Shown here: piece after piece, positions 37,051 to 50,990 of the stretch
Position numbering within the stretch: the first letter of the stretch is position 1
How the letters are laid out: each line of letters begins with the position of its first letter
From: Limnoperna fortunei
Taxonomy: Eukaryota; Mollusca; Bivalvia; Mytilida; Modiolidae
DNA length: 64,000 nucleotides
Assembly: GCA_944474755.1 (NCBI GenBank)
Contig: OX104119.1
Coordinates: forward strand, 5,567,075 to 5,631,074
Direction of reading: 5' to 3'
Translations under genes and position numbers: made by a program
The notes under the pieces: generated by a model
What the model was told of the DNA's origin: nothing
The model's input: the letters and a program-made list of their open reading frames with translations, nothing else
Database searches by the model: none

Positions 37051-37650
37051 AACCAAGTCAGTGAATATGATACATGTACTGTAAATAAATTGTTGACTTG
37101 TCATTAGAATACACAAATATAACCAAGTCAGTGAATATGATACATGTACTGTAAATAAATTGTTGACCTGTCATTAGAATACACAAATATAACCAAGTCA
37201 GTGAATATGATACATGTACTGTAAATAAATTGTTGACTTGTCATTAGAATACACAAATATAACCAAGTCAGTGAATATGATACATGTACTGTAAATAAAT
37301 TGTTGACTTGTCATTAGAATACACAAATATAACCAAGTCAGTGAATATGATACATGTACTGTAAATAAATTGTTGACCTGTCATTAGAATACACAAATAT
37401 AACCAAGTCAGTGAATATGATACATGTACTGTAAATAAATTGTTGACTTGTCATTAGAATACACAAATATAACCAAGTCAGTGAATATGATACATGTACT
37501 GTAAATAAATTGTTGACTTGTCATTAGAATACACAAATATAACCAAGTCAGTGAATATGATACATGTACTGTAAATAAATTGTTGACTTGTCATTAGAAT
37601 ACACAAATATAACCAGGTCAGTGAATATGATACATGTACTGTAAATATAT
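37051..37650. repeat. 70-bp tandem array, about 8.6 copies
   Basis: Units start with AACCAAGTCAGTGAATATGA at 37051, 37121, 37191, 37261, 37331, 37401, 37471 and 37541. A final partial copy begins at 37611. Copies are almost identical, differing mainly at GACTTG/GACCTG, so this array is young or kept uniform. Confidence 0.97.
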
Positions 37651-37737
37651 TGTAGTCATTTTAATCAAAATAAACATTAAATTGTTTACATTCAAGGAGA
37701 AGTCCTACAATGATCAATCATTACTAGACCTGTTTAT

Positions 37738-37925
37738 ATTTTGTTTGTTTGTTTGGTGTTTTAATGCCACTTTCAGCAATTTTTCAGCTATATCATGGCG
37801 TCCAGTTTTTATTGGGGGAGGAAGTCAGAGTACCCGGAGAAAACCCCCGACCTGCGGTAGGAAAACTGGCAATCCTTGTCAATTAAGATTGGAGTCGAGT
37901 ACGACCTGTTTATGTAAAAACCATT
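37738..37925 (+). mobile_element. SINE with bivalve core
   Basis: Begins with a TTTGTTTG run, then CCACTTTCAGC, ATTTTTCAGCTATATCATGG, TTTTTATTGGGGGAGGAAG, GAGTACCCGGAGAAAACCCC and a 3' part AACTGGCAATCCTTGTCAAT. This is the most complete copy in the window and serves as a reference for the others. Confidence 0.88.
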
Positions 37926-38217
37926 TAACAGAGTAATTATATTGATTACAAAAGAATACACAGAAACTGACATTACCTTTATTTAGTAACTATTATATAA
38001 CATGTCTAATTATAGATTTAGGTCAATAGGTCTAAAAATTCTAAACATGTCATCATGTCAGCTTTCATGCTATATTGGACATTTATTTAAGAGTTCATTA
38101 TACAGAATATTATCTTTCACTAATTCTTTACATATTCACAATATTTGACATGATTTTTTAGTTCACATTACATGTAGTAATTTAATACATTGATACACAT
38201 TGTTTACATCCAGTGAT
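37926..38217. other. Unique AT-rich stretch
   Basis: Downstream flank of the NHL gene beyond its repeats. Nothing recognised. Confidence 0.35.
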
Positions 38218-38580
38218 CAATAACAACAGATAAGTCAGACATATGTAAACTACATGATCACTTCCTGGTGTCAATCAGAATATATTGTAATGTGGATTAT
38301 TTATACTTTCTTATAAACATAAACATTGTCATGACGACCAATAACAACAAATAAGTCAGACATATGTAAACTACATGATCACTTCCTGGTGTCAATCAGT
38401 ATATATTGTAATGTGGATTATTTATACTTTCTTATAAACATAAACATAGTCATGACGACCAATAACAACAAATAAGTCAGACATATGTAAACTACAAGAT
38501 CACTTCCTGGTGTCAATCAGAATATATTGTAATGTGGATTATTTATACTTTCTTATAAACATAAACATTGTCATGACGAC
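38218..38580. repeat. Three 121-bp repeats spanning the end of the NHL gene
   Basis: Copies start at 38218, 38339 and 38460, with few differences. The copy nearest the gene contains the last codons and the TAA of the minus-strand B-box/NHL gene. The other two, in the 3' flank, repeat the same terminal codons. Confidence 0.92.
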
Positions 38581-39416
38581 CAATAACAACTGATTTAGAC
38601 AGTGAATTATAACATATGTGTGGAGACAGAACAGATGGTATCTGTGTAATAATAACCTGACTCTGTTTACCATCAGGACTAATCCTGAGTACATTGTTAG
38701 ACCCACTACATATAACAAGTACATGTCCTTCATCATCTGTTGTAATTCCCCATGGTTCCCTCATGTTAGGATCAGTAAATGTAAACAAAGTGTTCCCCAC
38801 TGTATCAATACAGTACAACTTATCCCAGTCAGTATAGTAGATACGTCCTGCCTCACCACCACAGATATACTGAGGTATTACACCCACTGGTTTTGTACGT
38901 GTTACCTTCAATGTCATGTTCATTACCTTTATTGCTCTATCATTACAGCCTACAAACAGCTGGTTATCTCTGTACATGATACCTCTACACTCCACCTTTA
39001 CATCAGTACGTTGTATAACTTGTTTCTGTCTGACATCTACTATCACTACAGTAGAAGGTAATGTAAATAATGTAGTATATAACGTAACAGCTACAGTGTT
39101 GTTGTCTACTACAGCTATACGGCCTGGTCCACCAGGTAATGGAATGGTGTGTTGTTGTTGTCCTGCTATATCACATGTTACTAATTGTCTACCATAATAA
39201 TCAGCTATAACTAACACATCATGTAACACCTTTATATCCCAGATCCCTACATTGACCTTGAAGTTATAATCCAGTGAATACATGTCCTGTACATGTTGTA
39301 CAATGTGATCTTTAGTATCTGTTGATTCCCTGTGTTGATTGTTACAGTCCTGACACATAGATCTCTGACAGCCATGACACCAGTATACAGATGGTTCCTT
39401 GTCACAGACATGACAC
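38543..39416 (-). CDS. B-box / NHL-like beta-propeller protein (TRIM-like), last exon
   Basis: The exon starts after a 3' splice site (TTTACAG at 39417-39423) and ends at TAA 38543-38545. Upstream of the first Met at 39358, the same frame encodes a B-box zinc finger: C-x2-C-x8-C-x2-C-x4-C-x2-C-x3-H-x8-H (CHVC, CHGC, CQDC, H, H). The rest, about 250 residues, has propeller-type repeats such as 'GIWDIKVLHDVLVIADYYGRQL', 'RIYYTDWDKLYCID' and 'EPWGITTDDEGHVLVICSG', as in TRIM2/3/32/71-type proteins, which act as ubiquitin ligases or RNA and protein binders. No coiled coil separates B-box and propeller, and a RING is not in this exon. The 5' exons were not found. A giant 38-bp array lies directly upstream. 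Confidence 0.85.
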
Positions 39417-39789
39417 CTGTAAAGGATTTATATAAATGTAATGTCATAATTCTGACTCAAACTATGACAAAAACTTTTATAACAATCATTCTGTATGCTG
39501 AAATGATGTAAAATAAAGTAAATTGTCCAAGTCAAAAGTCAAATGATGAATCAATGTAAAATAAACATAATACTTTGATCATTAGCAAAAAAGTGAATCA
39601 GTGATGTCCTTGCTGATACAGTTTTGATTGATATCAATAAATTACACTACTAACTCGAATAATAAAATCTTTAAAACTTGTGGTGTCAGGACAATTAACA
39701 AGATTTTCCATGGGGTGCAGTAATTAGGTACTAACAAATAGTATAATAATGGGTCAACAGAATTAGCAGTTACGTTCCTTATATGGACA
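39417..39789 (-). other. Intron sequence upstream of the NHL exon
   Basis: Begins with the acceptor TTTACAG and is AT-rich. It leads into the 38-bp array. No exon recognised. Confidence 0.4.
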
Positions 39790-42700
39790 GTGTTAGTATA
39801 CAAATAAGTCCATGTGACCCCTTTAAGGTACTGACCCTGTCCATGTGACCCCTGTAAGGTACTTACTACTGACCCTGTCTAAGTGACTCCATGTAAGGTA
39901 CTTACTACTGACCGTGTCTATGTGATTCCTTCTAAGGTACTTACTACTGACCTTGTCTATGTGACCCCTGTAAGGTACTTACTACTGACCCTGTCTGTGT
40001 GACCCCTGTAAGGTACTTACTACTGACCCTGTCTGTGTGACCCCTGTAAGGTACTTACTACTGACCCTGTCTGTGTGACCCCTGTAAGGTACTTACTACT
40101 GACCCTGTCTGTGTGACCCCTGTAAGGTACTTACTACTGACCCTGTCTGTGTGACCTATGTAAGGTACTTACTACTGACCCTGTCTATGTGACTCCCTGT
40201 AAGGTACTTACTACTGACCCTGTCCATGTGATTCCTTCTAAGGTACTTACTACTGACCATGTCCATGTGACCCCTGTAAGGTACTTACTACTGACCTTGT
40301 CCATGTGACCTATGTAAGGTACTTACTACTGACCATGTCCATGTGACCCCTGTAAGGTACTTATTACTGACACTGTCTAGGTGACCTATGTAAGGTACTT
40401 ACTACTGACCCTGTCTATGTGATTCCCTGTATGGTACTTACTACTGACCCTGTCCATGTACTCCCTGTAAGGTACTTACTACTGACCCTGTCCATGTGAC
40501 CTTTAAGGTACCTACTACTGACCCCGTCCATCTGACCCCTGTAAGGTACTTACTACTGACCTTGTCCAAGTGACTCCTGTAAGGTACTTACTACTGACCC
40601 TGTCTATGTGATTCCTTGTAAGGTACTTACTGCTGACCCTGTCCATGTGACTCCCTGTAAGGTACTTACTACTGACCCTGTTTATATGACCCTCTGTAAA
40701 GTACTTACTACTGACCCTGTCTATGTGACCTATGTAAGGTACTTACTACTGACCCTGTCTGTGTGACCCCTGTAAGGTACTTACTACTGACCCTGTCTGT
40801 GTGACCCCTGTAAGGTACTTACTACTGACCATGTCTATGTGATTCCTTCTAAGGTACTTACTACTGACCATGTCCATGTGACCCCTGTAAGGTACTTACT
40901 ACTGACCTTGTCCATGTGACCTATGTAAGATACTTACTACTGACCCTGTCTATGTGATTCACTGTAAGGTACTTACTACTGACCATGTCCATGTGACTTC
41001 CTGTAAGGTACTTGCTACTGACCCTGTCCATGTGACCCCTGTAAGGTACTTACTACTGACCCTGTCCATGTGACCCCAGTAAGGTACTTACTACTGACCC
41101 TGTCTATGTGACCCCTGTAACGTACTTACTACTGACCCTGTCTATGTGATTCCTTGTAAGGTACTTACTGCTGACCCTGTCCATGTGACTCCCTGTAAGG
41201 TACTTACTACTGACCCTGTTTATATGACCCTCTGTAAAGTACTTACTACTGACCCTGTCTATGTGACCTATGTAAGGTACTTACTACTGACCCTGTCTGT
41301 GTGACCCCTGTAAGGTACTTACTACTGACCATGTCTGTGTGACCCCTGTAAGGTACTTACTACTGACCCTGTCTATGTGATTCGTTCTAAGGTACTTACT
41401 ACTGACCATGTCCATGTGACCCCTGTAAGGTACTTACTACTGACCTTGTCCATGTGACCTATGTAAGATACTTACTACTGACCCTGTCTATGTGATTCAC
41501 TGTAAGGTACTTACTACTGACCATGTCCATGTGACTTCCTGTAAGGTACTTGCTACTGACCCTGTCCATGTGACCCCTGTAAGGTACTTACTACTGACCC
41601 TGTCCATGTGACCCCAGTAAGGTACTTACTACTGACCCTGTCTATGTGACCCCTGTAAGGTTCTTACTACTGACCCTGTTTATATGACCCCTGTAAGGTA
41701 CTTACTACTGACCCTGTCCATGTGACTCCTTGTAAGGTACTTACTACTGACCCTGTCTATGTGACCCCTGTAAGGTACTTACTACTGACCCTGTCTATGT
41801 GACCCCTGTAAGGTACTTACTACTGACCCTGTCTATGTGACCCTGTAAGGTACTTACTACTGACCCTGTCCATGTGACCCCTGTAAGGTACTTACTACTG
41901 ACCCTGTCTATGTGACCCCTGTAAGGTACTTACTACTGACCCTGTCTATGTGACCCCTGTAAGGTACTTACTACTGACCCTGTCCATGTGACCCCTGTAA
42001 GGTACTTACTACTGGCCCTGTCTATGTGACCCCTGTAAGGTACTTACTACTGACCCTGTCTATGTGACCCCTGTAAGGTACTTACTACTGACCCTGTCCA
42101 TGTGACCCCTGTAAGGTACTTACTACTGACCCTGTCTATGTGACCCCTGTAAGGTACTTACTACTGACCCTGTCTATGTGACTCCCTGTAAGGTACTTAC
42201 TACTGACCCTGTCCATGTGACCCCTGTAAGGTACTTACTACTGACCCTGTCTATGTGACCCCTGTAAGGTACTTACTACTGACCCTGTCTATGTGACCCC
42301 TGTAAGGTACTTACTACTGACCCTGTCTAAGTGACTCCATGTAAGGTACTTACTACTGACCGTGTCTATGTGATTCCTTCTAAGGTACTTACTACTGACC
42401 CTGTCTGTGTGACCCCTGTAAGGTACTTACTACTGACCCTGTCTGTGTGACCCCTGTAAGGTACTTACTACTGACCCTGTCTGTGTGACCTATGTAAGGT
42501 ACTTACTACTGACCCTGTCTATGTGACTCCCTGTAAGGTACTTACTACTGACCCTGTCCATGTGATTCCTTCTAAGGTACTTACTACTGACCATGTCCAT
42601 GTGACCCCTGTAAGGTACTTACTACTGACCTTGTCCATGTGACCTATGTAAGGTACTTACTACTGACCATGTCCATGTGACCCCTGTAAGGTACTTATTA

Positions 42701-45700
42701 CTGACACTGTCTAGGTGACCTATGTAAGGTACTTACTACTGACCCTGTCTATGTGATTCCCTGTATGGTACTTACTACTGACCCTGTCCATGTACTCCCT
42801 GTAAGGTACTTACTACTGACCCTGTCCATGTGACCTTTAAGGTACCTACTACTGACCCCGTCCATCTGACCCCTGTAAGGTACTTACTACTGACCTTGTC
42901 CAAGTGACTCCTGTAAGGTACTTACTACTGACCCTGTCTATGTGATTCCTTGTAAGGTACTTACTGCTGACCCTGTCCATGTGACTCCCTGTAAGGTACT
43001 TACTACTGACCCTGTTTATATGACCCTCTGTAAAGTACTTACTACTGACCCTGTCTATGTGACCTATGTAAGGTACTTACTACTGACCCTGTCTGTGTGA
43101 CCCCTGTAAGGTACTTACTACTGACCCTGTCTGTGTGACCCCTGTAAGGTACTTACTACTGACCCTGTCTATGTGATTCCTTCTAAGGTACTTACTACTG
43201 ACCATGTCCATGTGACCCCTGTAAGGTACTTACTACTGACCTTGTCCATGTGACCTATGTAAGATACTTACTACTGACCCTGTCTATGTGATTCACTGTA
43301 AGGTACTTACTACTGACCATGTCCATGTGACTTCCTGTAAGGTACTTGCTACTGACCCTGTCCATGTGACCCCTGTAAGGTACTTACTACTGACCCTGTC
43401 CATGTGACCCCAGTAAGGTACTTACTACTGACCCTGTCTATGTGACCCCTGTAAGGTACTTACTACTGACCCTGTCTATGTGATTCCTTGTAAGGTACTT
43501 ACTGCTGACCCTGTCCATGTGACTCCCTGTAAGGTACTTACTACTGACCCTGTTTATATGACCCTCTGTAAAGTACTTACTACTGACCCTGTCTATGTGA
43601 CCTATGTAAGGTACTTACTACTGACCCTGTCTGTGTGACCCCTGTAAGGTACTTACTACTGACCATGTCTGTGTGACCCCTGTAAGGTACTTACTACTGA
43701 CCCTGTCTATGTGATTCGTTCTAAGGTACTTACTACTGACCATGTCCATGTGACCCCTGTAAGGTACTTACTACTGACCTTGTCCATGTGACCTATGTAA
43801 GATACTTACTACTGACCCTGTCTATGTGATTCACTGTAAGGTACTTACTACTGACCATGTCCATGTGACTTCCTGTAAGGTACTTGCTACTGACCCTGTC
43901 CATGTGACCCCTGTAAGGTACTTACTACTGACCCTGTCCATGTGACCCCAGTAAGGTACTTACTACTGACCCTGTCTATGTGACCCTGTAAGGTACTTAC
44001 TACTGACCCTGTTTATATGACCCCTGTAAGGTACTTACTACTGACCCTGTCCATGTGACTCCTTGTAAGGTACTTACTACTGACCCTGTCTATGTGACCC
44101 CGGTAAGGTACTTACTACTGACCCTGTCTATGTGACCCCTGTAAGGTACTTACTACTGACCCTGTCTATGTGACCCTGTAAGGTACTTACTACTGACCCT
44201 GTCCATGTGACCCCTGTAAGGTACTTACTACTGACCATGTCCATGTGACTTCCTGTAAGGTACTTACTACTGACCCTGTCTATGTGACCCCTGTAAGGTA
44301 CTTACTACTGACCCTGTCCATGTGACTCCTTGTAAGGTACTTACTACTGACCCTGTCTATGTGACCCCTGTAAGGTACTTACTACTGACCCTGTCTATGT
44401 GACCCCTGTAAGGTACTTACTACTGACCCTGTCTATGTGACCCCTGTAAGGTACTTACTACTGACCCTGTCCATGTGACCCCTGTAAGGTACTTACTACT
44501 GGCCCTGTCTATGTGACCCCTGTAAGGTACTTACTACTGACCCTGTCTATGTGACCCCTGTAAGGTACTTACTACTGACCCTGTCCATGTGACCCCTGTA
44601 AGGTACTTACTACTGACCCTGTCTATGTGACCCCTGTAAGGTACTTACTACTGACCCTGTCTATGTGACTCCCTGTAAGGTACTTACTACTGACCCTGTC
44701 CATGTGACCCCTGTAAGGTACTTACTACTGACCCTGTCTATGTGACCCCTGTAAGGTACTTACTACTGACCCTGTCCATGTGACCCCTGTAAGGTACTTA
44801 CTACTGACCCTGTCCATGTGACTCCTTGTAAGGTACTTACTACTGACCCTGTCTATGTGACCCCTGTAAGGTACTTACTACTGACCCTGTCCATGTGACT
44901 CCTTGTAAGGTACTTACTACTGACCCTGTCCATGTGACCCCTGTAAGGTACTTACTACTGACCCTGTCCATGTGACCCCAGTAAGGTACTTACTACTGAC
45001 CCTGTCCATGTGACCCCTGTAAGGTACTTACTACTGACCCTGTCCATGTGACCCCTGTAAGGTACTTACTACTGACCCTGTCCATGTGACTCCCTGTAAG
45101 GTACTTACTACTGACCCTGTCTATGTGACCTATGTAAGGTACTTACTACTGACCCTGTCTGTGTGACCCCTGTAAGGTACTTACTACTGACCCTGTCTGT
45201 GTGACCCCTGTAAGGTACTTACTACTGACCCTGTCTATGTGATTCCTTCTAAGGTACTTACTACTGACCATGTCCATGTGACCCCTGTAAGGTACTTACT
45301 ACTGACCTTGTCCATGTGACCTATGTAAGATACTTACTACTGACCCTGTCTATGTGATTCACTGTAAGGTACTTACTACTGACCATGTCCATGTGACTTC
45401 CTGTAAGGTACTTGCTACTGACCCTGTCTATGTGACCCCTGTAAGGTACTTACTACTGACCCTGTCCATGTGACCCCAGTAAGGTACTTACTACTGACCC
45501 TGTCTATGTGACCCCTGTAAGGTACTTACTACTGACCCTGTTTATATGACCCCTGTAAGGTACTTACTACTGACCCTGTCCATGTGACTCCTTGTAAGGT
45601 ACTTACTACTGACCCTGTCTATGTGACCCCTGTAAGGTACTTACTACTGACCCTGTCTATGTGACCCCTGTAAGGTACTTACTACTGACCCTGTCTATGT

Positions 45701-48700
45701 GACCCTGTAAGGTACTTACTACTGACCCTGTCCATGTGACCCCTGTAAGGTACTTACTACTGACCATGTCCATGTGACTTCCTGTAAGGTACTTACTACT
45801 GACCCTGTCTATGTGACCCCTGTAAGGTACTTACTACTGACCCTGTCCATGTGACTCCTTGTAAGGTACTTACTACTGACCCTGTCTATGTGACCCCTGT
45901 AAGGTACTTACTACTGACCCTGTCTATGTGACCCCTGTAAGGTACTTACTACTGACCCTGTCTATGTGACCCCTGTAAGGTACTTACTACTGACCCTGTC
46001 CATGTGACCCCTGTAAGGTACTTACTACTGACCCTGTCTATGTGACCCCTGTAAGGTACTTACTACTGACCCTGTCTATGTGACCCCTGTAAGGTACTTA
46101 CTACTGACCCTGTCCATGTGACCCCTGTAAGGTACTTACTACTGACCCTGTCTATGTGACCCCTGTAAGGTACTTACTACTGACCCTGTCTATGTGACTC
46201 CCTGTAAGGTACTTACTACTGACCCTGTCCATGTGACCCCTGTAAGGTACTTACTACTGACCCTGTCTATGTGACCCCTGTAAGGTACTTACTACTGACC
46301 CTGTCCATGTGACCCCTGTAAGGTACTTACTACTGACCCTGTCCATGTGACCCCTGTAAGGTACTTACTACTGACCCTGTCCATGTGACCCCAGTAAGGT
46401 ACTTACTACTGACCCTGTCCATGTGACCCCTGTAAGGTACTTACTACTGACCCTGTCCATGTGACCCCTGTAAGGTACTTACTACTGACCCTGTCCATGT
46501 GACTCCCTGTAAGGTACTTACTACTGACCCTGTCTATGTGACCTATGTAAGGTACTTACTACTGACCCTGTCTATGTGACTCCCTGTAAGGTACTTACTA
46601 CTGACCCTGTCCATGTGACCCCTGTAAGGTACTTACTACTGACCCTGTCCATGTGACCCCTGTAAGGTACTTACTACTGACCCTGTCCATGTGACTCCCT
46701 GTAAGGTACTTACTACTGACCCTGTCTATGTGACCTATGTAAGGTACTTACTACTGACCCTGTCTGTGTGACCCCTGTAAGGTACTTACTACTGACCCTG
46801 TCTGTGTGACCCCTGTAAGGTACTTACTACTGACCCTGTCTATGTGATTCCTTCTAAGGTACTTACTACTGACCATGTCCATGTGACCCCTGTAAGGTAC
46901 TTACTACTGACCTTGTCCATGTGACCTATGTAAGATACTTACTACTGACCCTGTCTATGTGATTCACTGTAAGGTACTTACTACTGACCATGTCCATGTG
47001 ACTTCCTGTAAGGTACTTGCTACTGACCCTGTCCATGTGACCCCTGTAAGGTACTTACTACTGACCCTGTCCATGTGACCCCAGTAAGGTACTTACTACT
47101 GACCCTGTCTATGTGACCTCTGTAAGGTACTTACTACTGACCCTGTTTATATGACCCCTGTAAGGTACTTACTACTGACCCTGTCCATGTGACTCCTTGT
47201 AAGGTACTTACTACTGACCCTGTCTATGTGACCCCTGTAAGGTACTTACTACTGACCCTGTCTATGTGACCCCTGTAAGGTACTTACTACTGACCCTGTC
47301 TATGTGACCCTGTAAGGTACTTACTACTGACCCTGTCCATGTGACCCCTGTAAGGTACTTACTACTGACCATGTCCATGTGACTTCCTGTAAGGTACTTA
47401 CTACTGACCCTGTCTATGTGACCCCTGTAAGGTACTTACTACTGACCCTGTCCATGTGACTCCTTGTAAGGTACTTACTACTGACCCTGTCTATGTGACC
47501 CTGTAAGGTACTTACTACTGACCCTGTCCATGTGACCCCTGTAAGGTACTTACTACTGACCCTGTCTATGTGACCCCTGTAAGGTACTTACTACTGACCC
47601 TGTCCATGTGACCCCTGTAAGGTACTTACTACTGGCCCTGTCTATGTGACCCCTGTAAGGTACTTACTACTGACCCTGTCTATGTGACCCCTGTAAGGTA
47701 CTTACTACTGACCCTGTCCATGTGACCCCTGTAAGGTACTTACTACTGACCCTGTCTATGTGACCCCTGTAAGGTACTTTCTACTGACCCTGTCTATGTG
47801 ACTCCCTGTAAGGTACTTACTACTGACCCTGTCCATGTGACCCCTGTAAGGTACTTACTACTGACCCTGTCTATGTGACCCCTGTAAGGTACTTACTACT
47901 GACCCTGTCCATGTGACCCCTGTAAGGTACTTACTACTGACCCTGTCCATGTGACCCCTGTAAGGTACTTACTACTGACCCTGTCCATGTGACCCCAGTA
48001 AGGTACTTACTACTGACCCTGTCCATGTGACCCCTGTAAGGTACTTACTACTGACCCTGTCCATGTGACCCCTGTAAGGTACTTACTACTGACCCTGTCC
48101 ATGTGACTCCCTGTAAGGTACTTACTACTGACCCTGTCTATGTGACCTATGTAAGGTACTTACTACTGACCCTGTCTATGTGACTCCCTGTAAGGTACTT
48201 ACTACTGACCCTGTCCATGTGACCCCTGTAAGGTACTTACTACTGACCCTGTCTATGTGACTCCTGTAAGGTACTTACTACTGACCCTGTCCATGTGACC
48301 CCTGTAAGGTACTTACTACTGACCCTGTCTATGTGACTCCTGTAAGGTACTTAATACTGACCCTGTCTATGTGACCCCTGTAAGGTACTTACTACTCACC
48401 CTGTCCATGTGACCCCTGTAAGGTACTTACTACTGACCCTGTCTATGTGACCCCTGTAAGGTACTTACTACTGACCCTGTCCATGTGACCCCTGTAAGGT
48501 ACTTACTACTGACCATGTCCATGTGACTTCCTGTAAGGTACTTGCTACTGACCCTGTCCATGTGACCCCTGTAAGGTACTTACTACTGACCCTGTCCATG
48601 TGACCCCAGTAAGGTACTTACTACTGACCCTGTCTATGTGACCTCTGTAAGGTACTTACTACTGACCCTGTTTATATGACCCCTGTAAGGTACTTACTAC

Positions 48701-50425
48701 TGACCCTGTCCATGTGACTCCTTGTAAGGTACTTACTACTGACCCTGTCTATGTGACCCCTGTAAGGTACTTACTACTGACCCTGTCTATGTGACCCCTG
48801 TAAGGTACTTACTACTGACCCTGTCTATGTGACCCTGTAAGGTACTTACTACTGACCCTGTCCATGTGACCCCTGTAAGGTACTTACTACTGACCATGTC
48901 CATGTGACTTCCTGTAAGGTACTTACTACTGACCCTGTCTATGTGACCCCTGTAAGGTACTTACTACTGACCCTGTCCATGTGACTCCTTGTAAGGTACT
49001 TACTACTGACCCTGTCTATGTGACCCCTGTAAGGTACTTACTACTGACCCTGTCTATGTGACCCCTGTAAGGTACTTACTACTGACCCTGTCTATGTGAC
49101 CCCTGTAAGGTACTTACTACTGACCCTGTCCATGTGACCCCTGTAAGGTACTTACTACTGACCCTGTCTATGTGACCCCTGTAAGGTACTTACTACTGAC
49201 CCTGTCTATGTGACCCCTGTAAGGTACTTACTACTGACCCTGTCCATGTGACCCCTGTAAGGTACTTACTACTGACCCTGTCTATGTGACCCCTGTAAGG
49301 TACTTTCTACTGACCCTGTCTATGTGACTCCCTGTAAGGTACTTACTACTGACCCTGTCCATGTGACCCCTGTAAGGTACTTACTACTGACCCTGTCTAT
49401 GTGACCCCTGTAAGGTACTTACTACTGACCCTGTCCATGTGACCCCTGTAAGGTACTTACTACTGACCCTGTCCATGTGACCCCTGTAAGGTACTTACTA
49501 CTGACCCTGTCCATGTGACCCCAGTAAGGTACTTACTACTGACCCTGTCCATGTGACCCCTGTAAGGTACTTACTACTGACCCTGTCCATGTGACCCCTG
49601 TAAGGTACTTACTACTGACCCTGTCCATGTGACTCCCTGTAAGGTACTTACTACTGACCCTGTCTATGTGACCTATGTAAGGTACTTACTACTGACCCTG
49701 TCTATGTGACTCCCTGTAAGGTACTTACTACTGACCCTGTCCATGTGACCCCTGTAAGGTACTTTCTACTGACCCTGTCTATGTGACTCCTGTAAGGTAC
49801 TTACTACTGACCCTGTCCATGTGACCCCTGTAAGGTACTTACTACTGACCCTGTCTATGTGACTCCTGTAAGGTACTTAATACTGACCCTGTCTATGTGA
49901 CCCCTGTAAGGTACTTACTACTCACCCTGTCCATGTGACCCCTGTAAGGTACTTACTACTGACCCTGTCTATGTGACCCCTGTAAGGTACTTACTACTGA
50001 CCCTGTCCATGTGACCCCTGTAAGGTACTTACTAATGACCCTGTCCATGTGACCCCTGTAAGGTACTTACTACTGATCCTGTCTATGTGACACACTGTAA
50101 GGTACTTACTACTGACCCTGTCCATGTGACCCCTGTAAGGTACTTACTAATGACCCTGTCCATGTGACCCCTGTAAGGTACTTACTACTGACCCTGTCTA
50201 TGTGACCCCTGTAAGGTACTTACTACTGACCCTGTCCATGCGACCCCTGTAAGGTACTTACTAATGACCCTGTCCATGTGACCCCTGTAAGGTACTTACT
50301 ACTGACCTTGTCCATGTGACCCCTGTAAGGTACTTACTACTGACCCTGTCCATGTGACCCCTGTAAGGTACTTACTACTGATCCTGTCTATGTGATTACC
50401 TGTAAGGTACTTACTACTTACCCTG
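39790..50425. repeat. 38-bp minisatellite array, main block (about 280 copies)
   Basis: The unit reads GTACTTACTACTGACCCTGT then CCATGTGACCCCTGTAAG. A 39-bp version has ACTCCCTG in place of ACCCCTG. On the minus strand each unit carries GTAAGTAC, a perfect 5' splice-site core, followed by CTTACAG/G, a 3' splice-site-like word. Higher-order structure is present: the rare run TTATTACTGACACTGTCTAG at 40361 recurs at 42695 (offset 2,334). The 39-bp version is open on minus as MDRVSSKYLTGSH repeats. No real gene is supported. Confidence 0.97.
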
Positions 50426-50990
50426 CAGTGTTCAATCTAGAATTTGGCCTAAGGGGGTCATGATAGCCCTAATAACTTACCATAGGGGGCCAGAATTTAT
50501 AGCTAGGGGTCAATAAAACCAATATTAGAGCACCCGCTTCATTTTGATTTTCATCCGTTTTTGCATGTTTATCTCCAATGGGAGTAAAATATGAAGAAGT
50601 ACGCTTCATCTTGAAGCATGAACAACACGTTATAAAAAAATCGATAATACATATATATATATATATATTGTCTACAATCCTCCCAAGTCAGGGGTTCTGA
50701 TTCCGTATTCGCTCCATCTGATGGAGCTGGAGCGAACGCGGACTTAGAACCCTTGACTTGGGAGGATGATTGTCTACGTGATATAGACGCTTGCTAAATT
50801 GTAATTGTACATGATAAAAAGTGTACTTAGGACCGAGAATACAGTTAAATTTCTGGTATATTTTAAAGGGACTTTCTCAAAGCTGTGAAAAATTACGTTG
50901 CGCCAGTAATGACCCAGGAGGTTTTTTAAGCATGTCAATTCAACAAAAAATGCGGGAATGGCGCAATGGCGCGCTCTAGATTGAACACTG
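50426..50990. mobile_element. 565-bp TIR element (hAT-like MITE), first copy
   Basis: The ends are a perfect 16-bp inverted repeat, CAGTGTTCAATCTAGA and its reverse complement, inserted in the 38-bp array. ACCCTG flanks both sides, but it is part of the array unit, so the target duplication is uncertain. CAGTG termini fit hAT-type MITEs. Inside, 50675-50771 forms a long hairpin with arms of about 42 bp (CCTCCCAAGTCAGGGGTTCT paired with its near reverse complement), next to an (AT)n run. There is no transposase. Confidence 0.82.

Noticed and set aside
38618..39197. Plus-strand frames of 93 and 147 residues
   Set aside because: These are the antisense shadow of the B-box/NHL exon.
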